NCBI RefSeq assembly: GCF_016862075.1
Contig: NZ_BOMG01000088.1
Location: forward strand, 1 to 45,451
From: Actinoplanes couchii
GTDB taxonomy: Bacteria; Actinomycetota; Actinomycetes; Mycobacteriales; Micromonosporaceae
DNA length: 45,451 nt
Direction of reading: 5' to 3'
Positions 29,545 to 38,443 of the stretch are shown in pieces. The position numbers and the translations under genes are program-made. Every line of letters starts with the position of its first letter. The first letter of the stretch is position 1. The notes beneath the pieces are model-generated. The model made no database searches and was not told the DNA's origin. It saw only the letters and a program-made list of their open reading frames with translations.

Positions 29545-31338
29545 GTGACGACGCACCTAAGAGCCCGGACGGCCCAGGCCGGTGCGTTCCTGGCACTGGT
29601 CGGCGGAGTTCTGGCTGGTTATCCGACAGCTGCTCTGGCCGCGGCTCCAAACGTGAAGATCGATTCAGTGGCGCCCAGTGGAACAATCACGCCGGGATCT
29701 ACTGTAACCGTAAGCTTCACCGTTAGTAACCAGCGGGGCGAGGGCGACAGTGGTTCCGCCGACGTCGAGACGAAGGTCACTGTCAGCGGTGGCGGTTCAT
29801 GCCAGACCGGCTGCCAGGCGAGCGACTCGATCGATGGTGGACGGAGCTACAACGCCACGATCAAGGCGCCCAACGTCGGAGCAGGCCAGAAGCAGCAGGT
29901 CACCGTCACGGTCAACGCCAACAACGGGGAGAACGGCAGCGCGAGCGCCAGCTTCACCGTCGAGGGCGCGGCGGCCCCGCCGGTCAGCACCAACGTGCGG
30001 CTGGTCTCCGGCCGGGTCAAGGACGACTCGGGCGACCGGGTCTCCGGCGTCAAGGTCGTGATGAAGGACAGCGCCGGCGCGCAGTACACGACGTCGACCA
30101 ACGGCGACGGCGGCTTCTCCTTCACCTCCTCGGACTCCCAGCCGATCTCGGCCGGCACGATCCGGGTCGCCGCGGCCAAGGAGGGCTACGACGCCGCGTC
30201 GGCGTCCGTCCAGGGCGCCGTGGGCAAGACCGTGACCGTTCCGCTCACGATGAAGAAGGTCGTCGCCCCGAGTCCCTCCGCGTCGCCGTCCGCGAGCGCT
30301 TCGGCCAGTGCCGAGGCGACCGAGGACCCGGCCGAGGAGGAGACCACCGAAGAGGAGAACGCCGGCGTCGACCTCGGGCAGAACACCAACGAGGCCGCCA
30401 ACACGTCGGAGGACTCCGGCAGCAACTGGCTGCTCATCATCATGGGTGTGCTGCTCGTCGCGGCCGGCCTCGGCGCGATGCTGCTGGTCTGGATGCGGCG
30501 CAAGAAGGCCGAGGAGCTCGCCGCCGAGACCGGCGTGGGCAAGATCCCGCCGGCCACCGGTGGTGGCGGCAACAGCTTCGACCAGACCCGGGTGGCCGCG
30601 CCGGTCGGTGCCGGAGGCCGTGGTGGTGACGCGACGATGATCGCTCCCGCCGCCGGCATGGGTGGCGGCAGCGGCAGTCTCGCCGACGCGCCCACGATGA
30701 TCCACCGCCAGCCGGTCGAGGACGAGTTCCCGGACCCGTACGGCGCTCCCCTGCCGGCCAACGGCGGCTTCAACGGCCAGCAGAACAACCAGCAGTGGGG
30801 CAACGAGCCCGCCGGCGACAACTACGGCGGCGGCACCCAGCCCTATGGCCAGCAGCAGGGCGGCTACGACCAGGGCGGTTACGACCAGGGTGGCTACGGC
30901 CAGCAGGGTGGTTACGACCAGGGCGGTTACGGCCAGCAGCAGCAACAGGGCGGCTGGGACCAGGGTGGTTACGACCAGCACCAGCAGCAGGGTGGCGGCG
31001 GCTACGGCGGCGGCCAGACCCAGCGGTACGACGAGCACACCAACATGTACCAGCCCGAGCAGCCGCAGGTGCCGCAGCAGCAACAGCGCTACGACGAGGC
31101 GACCGGCATGTACCAGCCCCAGCAGCAGGGCGGCGGGTACGACCAGGGCGGCTACGACCAGCAGGGTGGCTACGGCCAGCAGCAGCAGGGCGGCTGGGAC
31201 AACGGTCAGCAGCAGCAACAGCAGGGTGGTTACGGCCAGCAGCCGCAGCAGGGCGGCTGGGACGACGACCAGCAGGGCTACGACCAGCGCGGCAACGCGT
31301 ACGGGAACAACGGCCAGAACCGCAACTGGAACGGCTGA
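29545..31338 (+). CDS. Single-pass surface protein with Q/G/Y-rich cytosolic tail
   Basis: A 597-residue protein. The signal peptide ends AALAAAP near residue 37. Two external beta domains follow: an Ig/CARDB-like one (about 38-150, STVTVSFTVSNQRGEG, Cys pair CQTGC) and a carboxypeptidase-regulatory-like one (about 155-245, GRVKDDSGDRVSGVKVVMKDSAG). Next come a Ser/Pro and acidic stalk, a membrane helix at about 295-316 and a basic stop (RRKK). The tail of about 280 residues has T-M-I repeats and, from about 407, repeated GGYDQGGYGQQ blocks. The tail should face the cytosol. GTG 29545 is chosen for GGAAGGCGG upstream; GTG 29539 is possible. Function unknown. Confidence 0.78.
   Translation: MTTHLRARTAQAGAFLALVGGVLAGYPTAALAAAPNVKIDSVAPSGTITPGSTVTVSFTVSNQRGEGDSGSADVETKVTVSGGGSCQTGCQASDSIDGGRSYNATIKAPNVGAGQKQQVTVTVNANNGENGSASASFTVEGAAAPPVSTNVRLVSGRVKDDSGDRVSGVKVVMKDSAGAQYTTSTNGDGGFSFTSSDSQPISAGTIRVAAAKEGYDAASASVQGAVGKTVTVPLTMKKVVAPSPSASPSASASASAEATEDPAEEETTEEENAGVDLGQNTNEAANTSEDSGSNWLLIIMGVLLVAAGLGAMLLVWMRRKKAEELAAETGVGKIPPATGGGGNSFDQTRVAAPVGAGGRGGDATMIAPAAGMGGGSGSLADAPTMIHRQPVEDEFPDPYGAPLPANGGFNGQQNNQQWGNEPAGDNYGGGTQPYGQQQGGYDQGGYDQGGYGQQGGYDQGGYGQQQQQGGWDQGGYDQHQQQGGGGYGGGQTQRYDEHTNMYQPEQPQVPQQQQRYDEATGMYQPQQQGGGYDQGGYDQQGGYGQQQQGGWDNGQQQQQQGGYGQQPQQGGWDDDQQGYDQRGNAYGNNGQNRNWNG
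30841..31290 (+). repeat. Repetitive region encoding GGYDQ/YGQQ blocks
   Basis: Imperfect 12-24 base units (CAGGGCGGTTACGACCAG-like) repeat through about 450 bases, interrupted by two RYDE(H/A)T(N/G)MYQP segments. Confidence 0.85.
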
Positions 31339-31360
31339 CCCGGACTGATCGCATAAGGAA

Positions 31361-31387
31361 GCCCCCGCTCGAAGTTCGAGCGGGGGC
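31361..31387. terminator. Bidirectional terminator between the surface protein and purL
   Basis: GCCCCCGCTCG pairs with CGAGCGGGGGC around AAGTT. It is preceded by AA and followed by TTTCTCGTTGTT on the plus strand, with TTCCTTATGC on the minus strand. Confidence 0.88.
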
Positions 31388-31402
31388 TTTCTCGTTGTTA
31401 CC

Positions 31403-33901
31403 TCAGGACTGCGGGGTGATCGGACCACCCGGCGTCTGCGGGTTCAGCTCCAGCGTGATCGACTGGACCTTCTCGGTGGCGGGGGCCTCGGGGGCCTCGA
31501 CAGCCACCGGGGCCTCGACGACCGCCGGCTGCGCGTTCCGGCCGGCCAGCTCGCCGCCGAACAGGTCACGCAGGGTCGACGACCAGGCCTCACGGACCTC
31601 GTCCAGCGGGATGCTGAACTGGCCCTCGACCTGCAGTACCTTCTCCTCGGTGGTGACACCGAGCGGGGTGACGGGCACGCCGTGCTCGGCCGCGAGAGCG
31701 AGGAACGCCTTGTCGTGGCCACGCGGCACGACGACCACGGCACGACCCGCCGACTCGCTGAACAGGTGCACGAACGCCGAGTTGCCGTCCTCCGGGAACG
31801 TCACCTTGGCGCCGACCCCGTGGCGCAGGGTGCTCTCCACGAGCACCTGGGCCAGACCGCCGTCGGAGAGGTCGTGCGCGGCGGTGACCAGACCGGACTT
31901 GGAGGCCTTGGCCATCACCTTGCCGAGCGCCTGCTCGGCCGCGAGGTCGACCTTCGGCGGGCGGCCGCCGAGGTGGTTGTGGGTCACCCAGGCCCACTCG
32001 GAGCCGGAGAGCTCCGTGCGGGTCTCACCGAGCAGGAAGAGCAGGTCGCCGTTGGCCTTCGCCGGCTTCGGGAAGCCCATCGGGATGCGGCGGGCCACAT
32101 CGTCGAAGACACCGAGCGTGCCGACCACCGGGGTCGGGTGGATCGCCGCGGCGCCGGTCTGGTTGTAGAAGCTGACGTTGCCACCGGTGACCGGGGTACC
32201 CAGCTCCAGGCAACCGTCGGCGAGACCGCGGCACGCCTCGGAGAACTGCCACATCACCGTCGGGTCCTCGGGGGAACCGAAGTTGAGGCAGTCGGAGATC
32301 GCGATCGGCTCGGCGCCGGTGACGGCGACGTTCCGGTACGACTCGGCCAGCGCGAGCTTGGCACCCTCGTACGGGTCGAGGCGGGCGAACCGCCCGTTCC
32401 CGTCGACGGAGAGCGCCACGCCGAGGCCGGTCTCCTCGTCGATCCGCAGCACACCGGAGTCCTCCGGCTGGGCCAGGACCGTGTTGCCCAGGACGTACCT
32501 GTCATACTGCTCGGTGACCCAGCTCTTGTCGCACAGGTTCGGCGACGCGGCCATCCGCAGCAGGGTCTCCCGCAGCTCGTCGCCGGTGCCCGGCCGGGGC
32601 AGCGTCTCGGCCCGGTCGGCCTGCAGCAGCATGATGTCGTTCGGCTCACGGATCGGCCGGTGGTAGATCGGGCCGTCGTCGGCGAGCGAACCCGGCGGGA
32701 CGTCCACGACCACGTGGTCGTTCCAGCTGATCAGCAGGCGGCCCGGGGTGCCGTCCTCGGCAGCCGCGGTGACCTCGCCGATGGCGGTGGCCCAGACGCC
32801 CCACTTCTCGGCGACCTTGAGCACCTCGTCCAGGTTCTCCGGCGTGACGATCAGGAGCATGCGCTCCTGCGACTCGCTGGCCAGGATCTCGGTCGGTGAC
32901 ATCGAGGCCTCGCGCAGCGGAACCCGCTCCAGCCAGACCCGCATGCCGGTGCCGGCCGCCGCGGCGGTCTCGGTGAGCGCGCAGGTGAGGCCGGCGCCGC
33001 CGAGGTCCTGGATGCCGGAGACGAGACCGGCGTCGTACAGCTCCAGGCAGCTCTCGATCAGCAGCTTCTCCATGAACGGGTCGCCGACCTGCACCGACGG
33101 GCGGCGCTGTTCGGCCTCGTCCTCGGCGAAGGTGGCCGACGCCAGCACGGAGACACCGCCGATGCCGTCCCGGCCGGTCCGCGCACCGAGCAGCACGACG
33201 ATGTTGCCGGTGCCGGTGGCCTCCTTCTTCTGGAGGCGCTCGACCGGCAGGACACCGATGCTGAGTGCGTTGACCAGCGGGTTGCCCTGGTAACACGGGT
33301 CGAAGACGATCTCGCCGCCGATGTTGGGCAGGCCCAGGCAGTTGCCGTAGCCACCGATACCCGCGACGACGCCGGGCAGCACCCGGGCGGTGTCGGGGTG
33401 ATCGTGCGCGCCGAAACGCAGCGGGTCCATCACCGCGATCGGCCGGGCGCCCATCGCCAGGATGTCGCGGACGATGCCGCCGACACCGGTGGCCGCGCCC
33501 TGGTAGGGCTCGACGTAGCTGGGGTGGTTGTGCGACTCGACCTTGAAGGTGACCGCGATCTTGTCGGAGATCTGCACCACACCGGCGTTCTCACCGATAC
33601 CGGCGAGCATCCGGGTGTTCTCCGGGGCCTTCTCGCTGAACTGCTTGAGATGCACCTTGCTCGACTTGTAGGAGCAGTGCTCGCTCCACATGATCGAGTA
33701 CATCGCCAGCTCGGACGCGGTCGGCCGGCGACCCAGGATCTCCCGGATCTTGGCGTACTCGTCGTCCTTCAGGCCCAGGTCGATGAAGGGCTGCAGTTCG
33801 TCCGGGGACTTCTCCGCCTTCTCGACGGTGTCCGGCTCGTCGGAACCGGTGGCGAGCACGTCGGTCGCGGCGAAGCCAGTCGACTTCTCCGGCTGCGTCA
33901 C
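31403..33901 (-). CDS. purL: FGAM synthase subunit II
   Basis: An 832-residue small-type PurL, the ATP-using subunit that with PurQ and PurS makes FGAM from FGAR and glutamine. Family marks include MWSEHCSYKSSKVHLK, ESHNHPSYVEPYQGAATGVGGIVRD and TPVTGGNVSFYNQTG. The true start is GTG 33901, overlapping the purQ stop (GTGA). It is longer than the usual about 740 residues: an acidic N-terminal extension of about 36 residues and a C-terminal Pro/Ala/Val/Glu tail of about 45 residues (AVVEAPVAVEAPEAPATEK) lie outside the fold. Confidence 0.95.
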   Translation of the reverse strand: MTQPEKSTGFAATDVLATGSDEPDTVEKAEKSPDELQPFIDLGLKDDEYAKIREILGRRPTASELAMYSIMWSEHCSYKSSKVHLKQFSEKAPENTRMLAGIGENAGVVQISDKIAVTFKVESHNHPSYVEPYQGAATGVGGIVRDILAMGARPIAVMDPLRFGAHDHPDTARVLPGVVAGIGGYGNCLGLPNIGGEIVFDPCYQGNPLVNALSIGVLPVERLQKKEATGTGNIVVLLGARTGRDGIGGVSVLASATFAEDEAEQRRPSVQVGDPFMEKLLIESCLELYDAGLVSGIQDLGGAGLTCALTETAAAAGTGMRVWLERVPLREASMSPTEILASESQERMLLIVTPENLDEVLKVAEKWGVWATAIGEVTAAAEDGTPGRLLISWNDHVVVDVPPGSLADDGPIYHRPIREPNDIMLLQADRAETLPRPGTGDELRETLLRMAASPNLCDKSWVTEQYDRYVLGNTVLAQPEDSGVLRIDEETGLGVALSVDGNGRFARLDPYEGAKLALAESYRNVAVTGAEPIAISDCLNFGSPEDPTVMWQFSEACRGLADGCLELGTPVTGGNVSFYNQTGAAAIHPTPVVGTLGVFDDVARRIPMGFPKPAKANGDLLFLLGETRTELSGSEWAWVTHNHLGGRPPKVDLAAEQALGKVMAKASKSGLVTAAHDLSDGGLAQVLVESTLRHGVGAKVTFPEDGNSAFVHLFSESAGRAVVVVPRGHDKAFLALAAEHGVPVTPLGVTTEEKVLQVEGQFSIPLDEVREAWSSTLRDLFGGELAGRNAQPAVVEAPVAVEAPEAPATEKVQSITLELNPQTPGGPITPQS

Positions 33902-34593
33902 TGTTGTCCCCCTGCGAGCTGACCGTCCTTCGCCAGACTGCGCAGGACGGAGGTGAAGAAGCCGAGGCCGTCCAGCGAGGGGCCGGTCAGCGCTTCCACC
34001 GCGTGTTCCGGGTGGGGCATGATGCCGACCACGTTGCCGGCCTCGTTGGTGATGCCGGCGATGTCGCGCTGCGAGCCGTTCGGGTTGCCCTTGATGTAAC
34101 GGGCGACGACCCGGCCCTCGGCCTCGAGCGCGTCCAGCGTCTTCGGGTCGGCGACGAAACAGCCCTCGCCGTTCTTCACCGGGATCAGGATCTCCTGGTC
34201 GGCGGTGAACCCGTTGGTCCAGGCGGTGTTCGTCGCCTCGACCTTCAGCCACTGGTCGCGGTTACGGAAGTGCAGGTGCTGGTTCCGGGTCAGTGCGCCG
34301 GGCAGCAGATGTGCCTCGCACAGGATCTGGAAACCGTTGCAGATGCCCAGAACGGGCAGGCCGCCCCGCGCGGCGTCGATGATCGACTCCATCACGGGGG
34401 CGAACCGGGCGATGGCGCCGCAGCGCAGCGCATCGCCGTACGAGAAACCACCGGGAAGCACGACCGCGTCGACCCCGTGCAGATCCGGGTCGCCGTGCCA
34501 GAGGCGGATCGCCTCGGCACCTGCGATCCGGGCGGCGCGGGCGGCGTCTCCGTCGTCGAGCGAACCCGGGAAGGTGACCACACCGATCCGCAT
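33898..34593 (-). CDS. purQ: FGAM synthase subunit I (glutaminase)
   Basis: A 231-residue class I glutamine amidotransferase that supplies ammonia to PurL. The nucleophile is Cys85 in LGICNGFQIL, and the His/Glu pair lies in GIMPHPEHAVE. The N-terminus starts directly with RIGVVTFPGS. It sits two bases downstream of purS and overlaps purL by four bases, giving a purS-purQ-purL operon. Confidence 0.96.
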   Translation of the reverse strand: MRIGVVTFPGSLDDGDAARAARIAGAEAIRLWHGDPDLHGVDAVVLPGGFSYGDALRCGAIARFAPVMESIIDAARGGLPVLGICNGFQILCEAHLLPGALTRNQHLHFRNRDQWLKVEATNTAWTNGFTADQEILIPVKNGEGCFVADPKTLDALEAEGRVVARYIKGNPNGSQRDIAGITNEAGNVVGIMPHPEHAVEALTGPSLDGLGFFTSVLRSLAKDGQLAGGQQ

Positions 34594-34595
34594 GG

Positions 34596-34856
34596 TCAGG
34601 CGACCTCCGCCGAAGCGCCCTCGACGCGGATCTCGAAGTCTTCGATCACCGGGTTGGCGAGCAGCTTGTCGGCGATCTCCCGGGCCCGGTTCAGATCGGG
34701 CTCCCCGGTGAAATCGATCTCGATCCGGCGGCCGATGCGGACTGAAGAGACATCGGTGACGCCGAGCCGGGGCAGCGCATTCGCCACCGCTTGACCCTGC
34801 GGGTCCAGGATCTCCGGCTTGAGCATGACGTCGACCACGACGCGAGCCACGGGCAC
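34596..34856 (-). CDS. purS: FGAM synthase subunit PurS
   Basis: An 86-residue PurS (VVVDVMLKPEILDPQGQAVANALPRLGVTDVSSVRIGRRIEI), the small subunit that bridges PurQ and PurL. It is first in the purS-purQ-purL operon. Normal length is about 80 residues. Confidence 0.94.
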   Translation of the reverse strand: MPVARVVVDVMLKPEILDPQGQAVANALPRLGVTDVSSVRIGRRIEIDFTGEPDLNRAREIADKLLANPVIEDFEIRVEGASAEVA

Positions 34857-34869
34857 TCCTGACTGATAG

Positions 34870-35090
34870 GTGTAAGCAGGCGAAGCCTACCCGGTGTTAC
34901 TGACGCGAGGGCCGGGGGCCGGTGTCGGCAGCCCGACCCGACGGTCATTGAGCAGGGCGTGCAGCCTCATCACTCAGTGATATAGGTCAATTGAACTGTT
35001 GGCTCGATGTAAACGATGACCTAGGTTCGATCCATCGAATTCGATTCTCCAAGCGCGCGCGCTCCGTCGACCCGATCCCCCGAAAGGAAT
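34870..35090. other. Divergent intergenic region between purS and the protease gene
   Basis: About 240 bases without a gene. Between about 34970 and 35040 it is A/T-enriched and contains TTGAAC on the plus strand, a possible promoter element for the protease. No confident -10 partner was found. Confidence 0.35.
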
Positions 35091-35096
35091 CTCGAC

Positions 35097-35774
35097 GTGC
35101 GCATTCGACTCCTGGCCGCCGTCACCGGCGCCATCGCGGCCCTGGTCGCGCCCGCCGCGGCTCAGGCCGCGGACCCCGTCGGCCCATTCATCATCGGAGG
35201 TGGCACCGTCTCCTCCGCGCCGTGGGCCGCCGCGGTGTTCAGCAACGGCAGCTTCACCTGTTCCGGCACGATCATCTCGGCGAACTACGTCCTCACCGCG
35301 CGTCACTGTGTGAGCGGCACCATGTCGGTCCGGGTCGGCAGCGTCAACCGGACCTCCGGTGGCGTCACCAGCGCGGTGTCGTCCAGTTCCACCCGGTACG
35401 ACCTCGCCCTGCTGCGCCTGAGCACGTCGATCAACACCAGCTACATGCCGCTGTCCAGCGCGTACCCGCCGGTCGGCTCGACCAACAACATCTACGGCTG
35501 GGGCATGACCTGCTACTCCGGCTGTGACGCGTCGACGACGCTGAAGACCGCCACGGTCCAGGTCACCTCGACCAACCAGACCGACGCGTACGGCGGCCGG
35601 GCCATCGGCAGCACCCGGATCAACGGCAACGCGTGGCGCGGCGACTCGGGCGGCCCGCAGGTCTACAACGGCGCCCAGGTGGGTGTCGCGTCGACCGCGG
35701 ACGGCTCGAGCCGCCAGTACTACGGCAGCGTCGCCTACAACCGGGCGTGGATCACCTCCACGGCCGGCGTCTAA
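35097..35774 (+). CDS. Secreted trypsin-fold (S1) serine protease zymogen
   Basis: A 225-residue protein starting at GTG 35097 with AAAGGA eight bases upstream. The signal peptide ends AAAQA near residue 24. A propeptide of about 7 residues precedes IIGG (32-35), the usual new N-terminus after activation. The catalytic triad is complete: H70 (TARHC), D102 (RYDLALL) and S184 (GDSGGP). The residue six before the Ser, which sets S1 specificity, is Asn178 rather than Asp, so cleavage after Lys/Arg is not expected. Disulfides are likely at C55-C71 and C139-C143. There are no accessory domains. Confidence 0.9.
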   Translation: MRIRLLAAVTGAIAALVAPAAAQAADPVGPFIIGGGTVSSAPWAAAVFSNGSFTCSGTIISANYVLTARHCVSGTMSVRVGSVNRTSGGVTSAVSSSSTRYDLALLRLSTSINTSYMPLSSAYPPVGSTNNIYGWGMTCYSGCDASTTLKTATVQVTSTNQTDAYGGRAIGSTRINGNAWRGDSGGPQVYNGAQVGVASTADGSSRQYYGSVAYNRAWITSTAGV

Positions 35775-35777
35775 GGA

Positions 35778-37199
35778 TCAGAGGATCGGCGCGGGTGCGT
35801 AGGCGGCCGCTGACGGGTGCTGAGCGACGATCTCGGCGACCCGGTCGGCGACCGCGCGCACCTGCGCCGGTGCCGCGCCCACGAAGGCGGCGCGGTCCGC
35901 GACCAGGTTGTCGATCTCGCCCCGGGACAGCTGGAGACGCTCGTCGCCGGCGAGCCGGTCGAAGAGGTCGTTGACCGCCACGCCCTTCTCCCGCATGGCC
36001 AGCGCCACCCCGACCGCGTGCTCCTTGATGACCTCGTGCGCGACCTCCCGGCCGACACCCTTGCGCACCGCGGCGACCAGCACCTTGGTGGTGGCCAGGA
36101 ACGGCAGGAAGCGGTCCAGCTCGCGGCCGATCACCGCGGGGTACGCCCCGAACTCGTCCAGCACGGTCAGGAAGGTCTGGAACAGCCCGTCGGCGGCGAA
36201 GAACGCGTCGGGCAGGGCCACCCGGCGGACCACCGAGCAGGAGACATCGCCCTCGTTCCACTGGTCACCGGCCAGCTCGCCGACCATCGACAGGTAGCCG
36301 CGGACGATCACCGCGAGGCCGTTGACCCGCTCCGACGAGCGCGTGTTCATCTTGTGCGGCATCGCCGACGAGCCGACCTGGCCGGGCTTGAAGCCCTCGG
36401 TGACCAGCTCCTGGCCGACCATCAGGCGGATCGTGGTGGCCAGCGACGACGGCCCGGCGACGACCTGGGCGAGCGCCGACACCACGTCGAAGTCGAGCGA
36501 GCGCGGGTAGACCTGGCCGACGCTGGACAGCACCCGCTTGAACCCGAGGTGCTCAGCGACACGCTGCTCCAGGCTCTCCACCTTCTCGGAGGCGCCGTCG
36601 AAGAGGTCGAGCTGGTCGGCGGCGGTGCCGACCGGGCCCTTGATGCCGCGCAGCGGGTACCGGGCGATCAGGTCGTCCAGCCGCTCGTACGCGATCAGCA
36701 GCTCCTCGGCCGCCGACGCGAACCGCTTGCCCAGCGTGGTGGCCTGCGCCGCCACGTTGTGCGAGCGCCCGGTCAGCACCAGGTCGGAGTGCTCGACGGC
36801 GAGGGCGGTCAGGCGGGCCAGGGTGGCCACCACCCGGCCGCGGATCAGCTCCAGCGAGGCGCGGATCTGCAGCTGCTCCACGTTCTCGGTCAGGTCCCGG
36901 GAGGTCATCCCCTTGTGGATCTGCTCGAACCCGGCCAGCTCGCTGAACTCCTCGATGCGGGCCTTCACGTCGTGCCTGGTGATCCGCTCGCGGGCGGCGA
37001 TCGACTCCAGGTCGACCCGGTCGAGCACCGCTTCATATGCCTCGACGGCGCCCGCGGGCACGTCCACGCCGAGGTCACGCTGGGCCTTGAGGACCGCCAG
37101 CCAGAGCTTGCGCTCCATCCGGATCTTCTCCTCCGGGGACCAGAGGGTGACGAGGTCGGCAGAGGCGTACCGGGCGGCGAGCACGTTCGGGATGGTCAC
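35778..37199 (-). CDS. purB: Adenylosuccinate lyase
   Basis: A 473-residue PurB that cleaves SAICAR and adenylosuccinate in purine synthesis. The family signature GSSAMPHKMNTR, with the flexible catalytic loop, is present, along with TSRDLTENVEQLQIRASLELI and LTGRSHNVAAQATTLGKRFA. The start GTG 37199 overlaps the stop of the MFS gene (GTGA), so purB is translationally coupled to an ArsR-MFS pair rather than to other purine genes. Length is normal. It ends three bases from the convergent protease stop. Confidence 0.95.
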   Translation of the reverse strand: MTIPNVLAARYASADLVTLWSPEEKIRMERKLWLAVLKAQRDLGVDVPAGAVEAYEAVLDRVDLESIAARERITRHDVKARIEEFSELAGFEQIHKGMTSRDLTENVEQLQIRASLELIRGRVVATLARLTALAVEHSDLVLTGRSHNVAAQATTLGKRFASAAEELLIAYERLDDLIARYPLRGIKGPVGTAADQLDLFDGASEKVESLEQRVAEHLGFKRVLSSVGQVYPRSLDFDVVSALAQVVAGPSSLATTIRLMVGQELVTEGFKPGQVGSSAMPHKMNTRSSERVNGLAVIVRGYLSMVGELAGDQWNEGDVSCSVVRRVALPDAFFAADGLFQTFLTVLDEFGAYPAVIGRELDRFLPFLATTKVLVAAVRKGVGREVAHEVIKEHAVGVALAMREKGVAVNDLFDRLAGDERLQLSRGEIDNLVADRAAFVGAAPAQVRAVADRVAEIVAQHPSAAAYAPAPIL

Positions 37200-38443
37200 G
37201 CCAGCGATTCTTTCACGGCCCCGGGCTCGTCCTCCGGCAGCCGGTGACGCAGGGTGCGGACGTCCCGGCTGGCCAGCATGCCGAGCACCGCGACCACCGC
37301 GACCACCCCGGCCCCGATCAGCGCCGTCCGCAGCCCGACGGCCTCGGCGATCGGGCCGATGGCCACCTGGCCCAGCGGGATCGCGGCGAAGGAGCCGACC
37401 ATGTCGTACGAGTAGACCCGGGCCAGCCGGTCGGCGGGCACGTGCTCCTGCATCGTGGTCTCCCAGGCCACCCCGAACTGCTCGAGCATCAGCCCGGTCA
37501 CGAACATCGCCAGGAGCAGCGCCCAGAGCCGCGGATGACCACCCAGCACGAACAGCGGCAACGCCATCCCGAGGCAGCTCAGGACTCCGACCAGGAGCAG
37601 CCGGCGGGTGCGCAGCCGCATGGCCACCAGCCCGCCGAGGACCAGGCCGACCGTCTCCGCGGCGAGCACCATCCCCCACGCCTGACGGCCGATGGTCTCG
37701 TCGGCGACGGCCGGGCCGAGCACGTAGAGCCCGCCGGTCCACGCCGCGTTGAGCAGCGAGAAGCCGGCCACCACCACCCACAGCCAGGTCCGCGAGGAGA
37801 ACTCGGACCAGCCGATCCGCAGGTCGGCGAGCACGTGCGCGCGTTCCTGCGAGCGCGGTGGCATGGCGACCCGGACCATGGCGAAGCAGAGTCCGGCGAC
37901 GACGAACGTGGCCGCGTCCACGGCGATGCCGATTCCGGGATCGGTGGCCGCGACGACGACTCCGGCGGTCGGGGCGCCGAGCACCATGGCGCTGTTCAGG
38001 AGGATCCGGCCGAGTGCGATGGCCTGCATCCGCACGTTCTCCGGCACGGTCTGCGGCAGCAGCGCGGCACTGGCCGGCAGGGCCACCGCGCTGGCCACCC
38101 CGTTCAGCACCGACAGGCCGATGAGCAGCGGGATCGTCGCGCTGTCGGTGAGCACCAGGGCCGCGACCACGGCCTGGGTGAGAGCGGCGGCGATGTTCGA
38201 TCCGACCATCAGCAGCTGCCGCGGCAGCCGGTCGGCGAGCACCCCGCCGAAGAGCAGGAAGAGCACGTTGGTCAGGGTCCGGGCGCCGACGACGAGACCC
38301 AGGTCGCGGGCCGAACCGGTCAGGTCCAGGACGGCGAAGGCGAGCGCGATCGGGGCGAACGAGTTGCCCAGGGCGTTGATCGTGCGGCCGGCCAGCAGGA
38401 ACCGGTACGGCGTGAACCGCAGCGGGGCGAGCGCGGCCTTCAC
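37196..38443 (-). CDS. MFS transporter, probable efflux pump
   Basis: A 415-residue major facilitator with about 12 membrane helices. The N-terminal FRFLLAGRTINALGNSFAPIALAFAVLDLTGSARDLGLVVGARTL and the loop GGVLADRLPRQ (motif A) resemble the enterobactin-exporter or macrolide-efflux group. The substrate is unknown. GTG 38443 overlaps the stop of the ArsR-type gene (GTGA), and its own stop overlaps purB, forming a three-gene coupled unit under a likely local repressor. Confidence 0.88.
   Translation of the reverse strand: MKAALAPLRFTPYRFLLAGRTINALGNSFAPIALAFAVLDLTGSARDLGLVVGARTLTNVLFLLFGGVLADRLPRQLLMVGSNIAAALTQAVVAALVLTDSATIPLLIGLSVLNGVASAVALPASAALLPQTVPENVRMQAIALGRILLNSAMVLGAPTAGVVVAATDPGIGIAVDAATFVVAGLCFAMVRVAMPPRSQERAHVLADLRIGWSEFSSRTWLWVVVAGFSLLNAAWTGGLYVLGPAVADETIGRQAWGMVLAAETVGLVLGGLVAMRLRTRRLLLVGVLSCLGMALPLFVLGGHPRLWALLLAMFVTGLMLEQFGVAWETTMQEHVPADRLARVYSYDMVGSFAAIPLGQVAIGPIAEAVGLRTALIGAGVVAVVAVLGMLASRDVRTLRHRLPEDEPGAVKESLA

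Noticed and set aside
31403..34252. A 949-residue PurL with a long N-terminal domain
   Set aside because: The extra part is purQ read in the wrong frame. The GTGA overlap at 33898-33901 marks the real PurL start.
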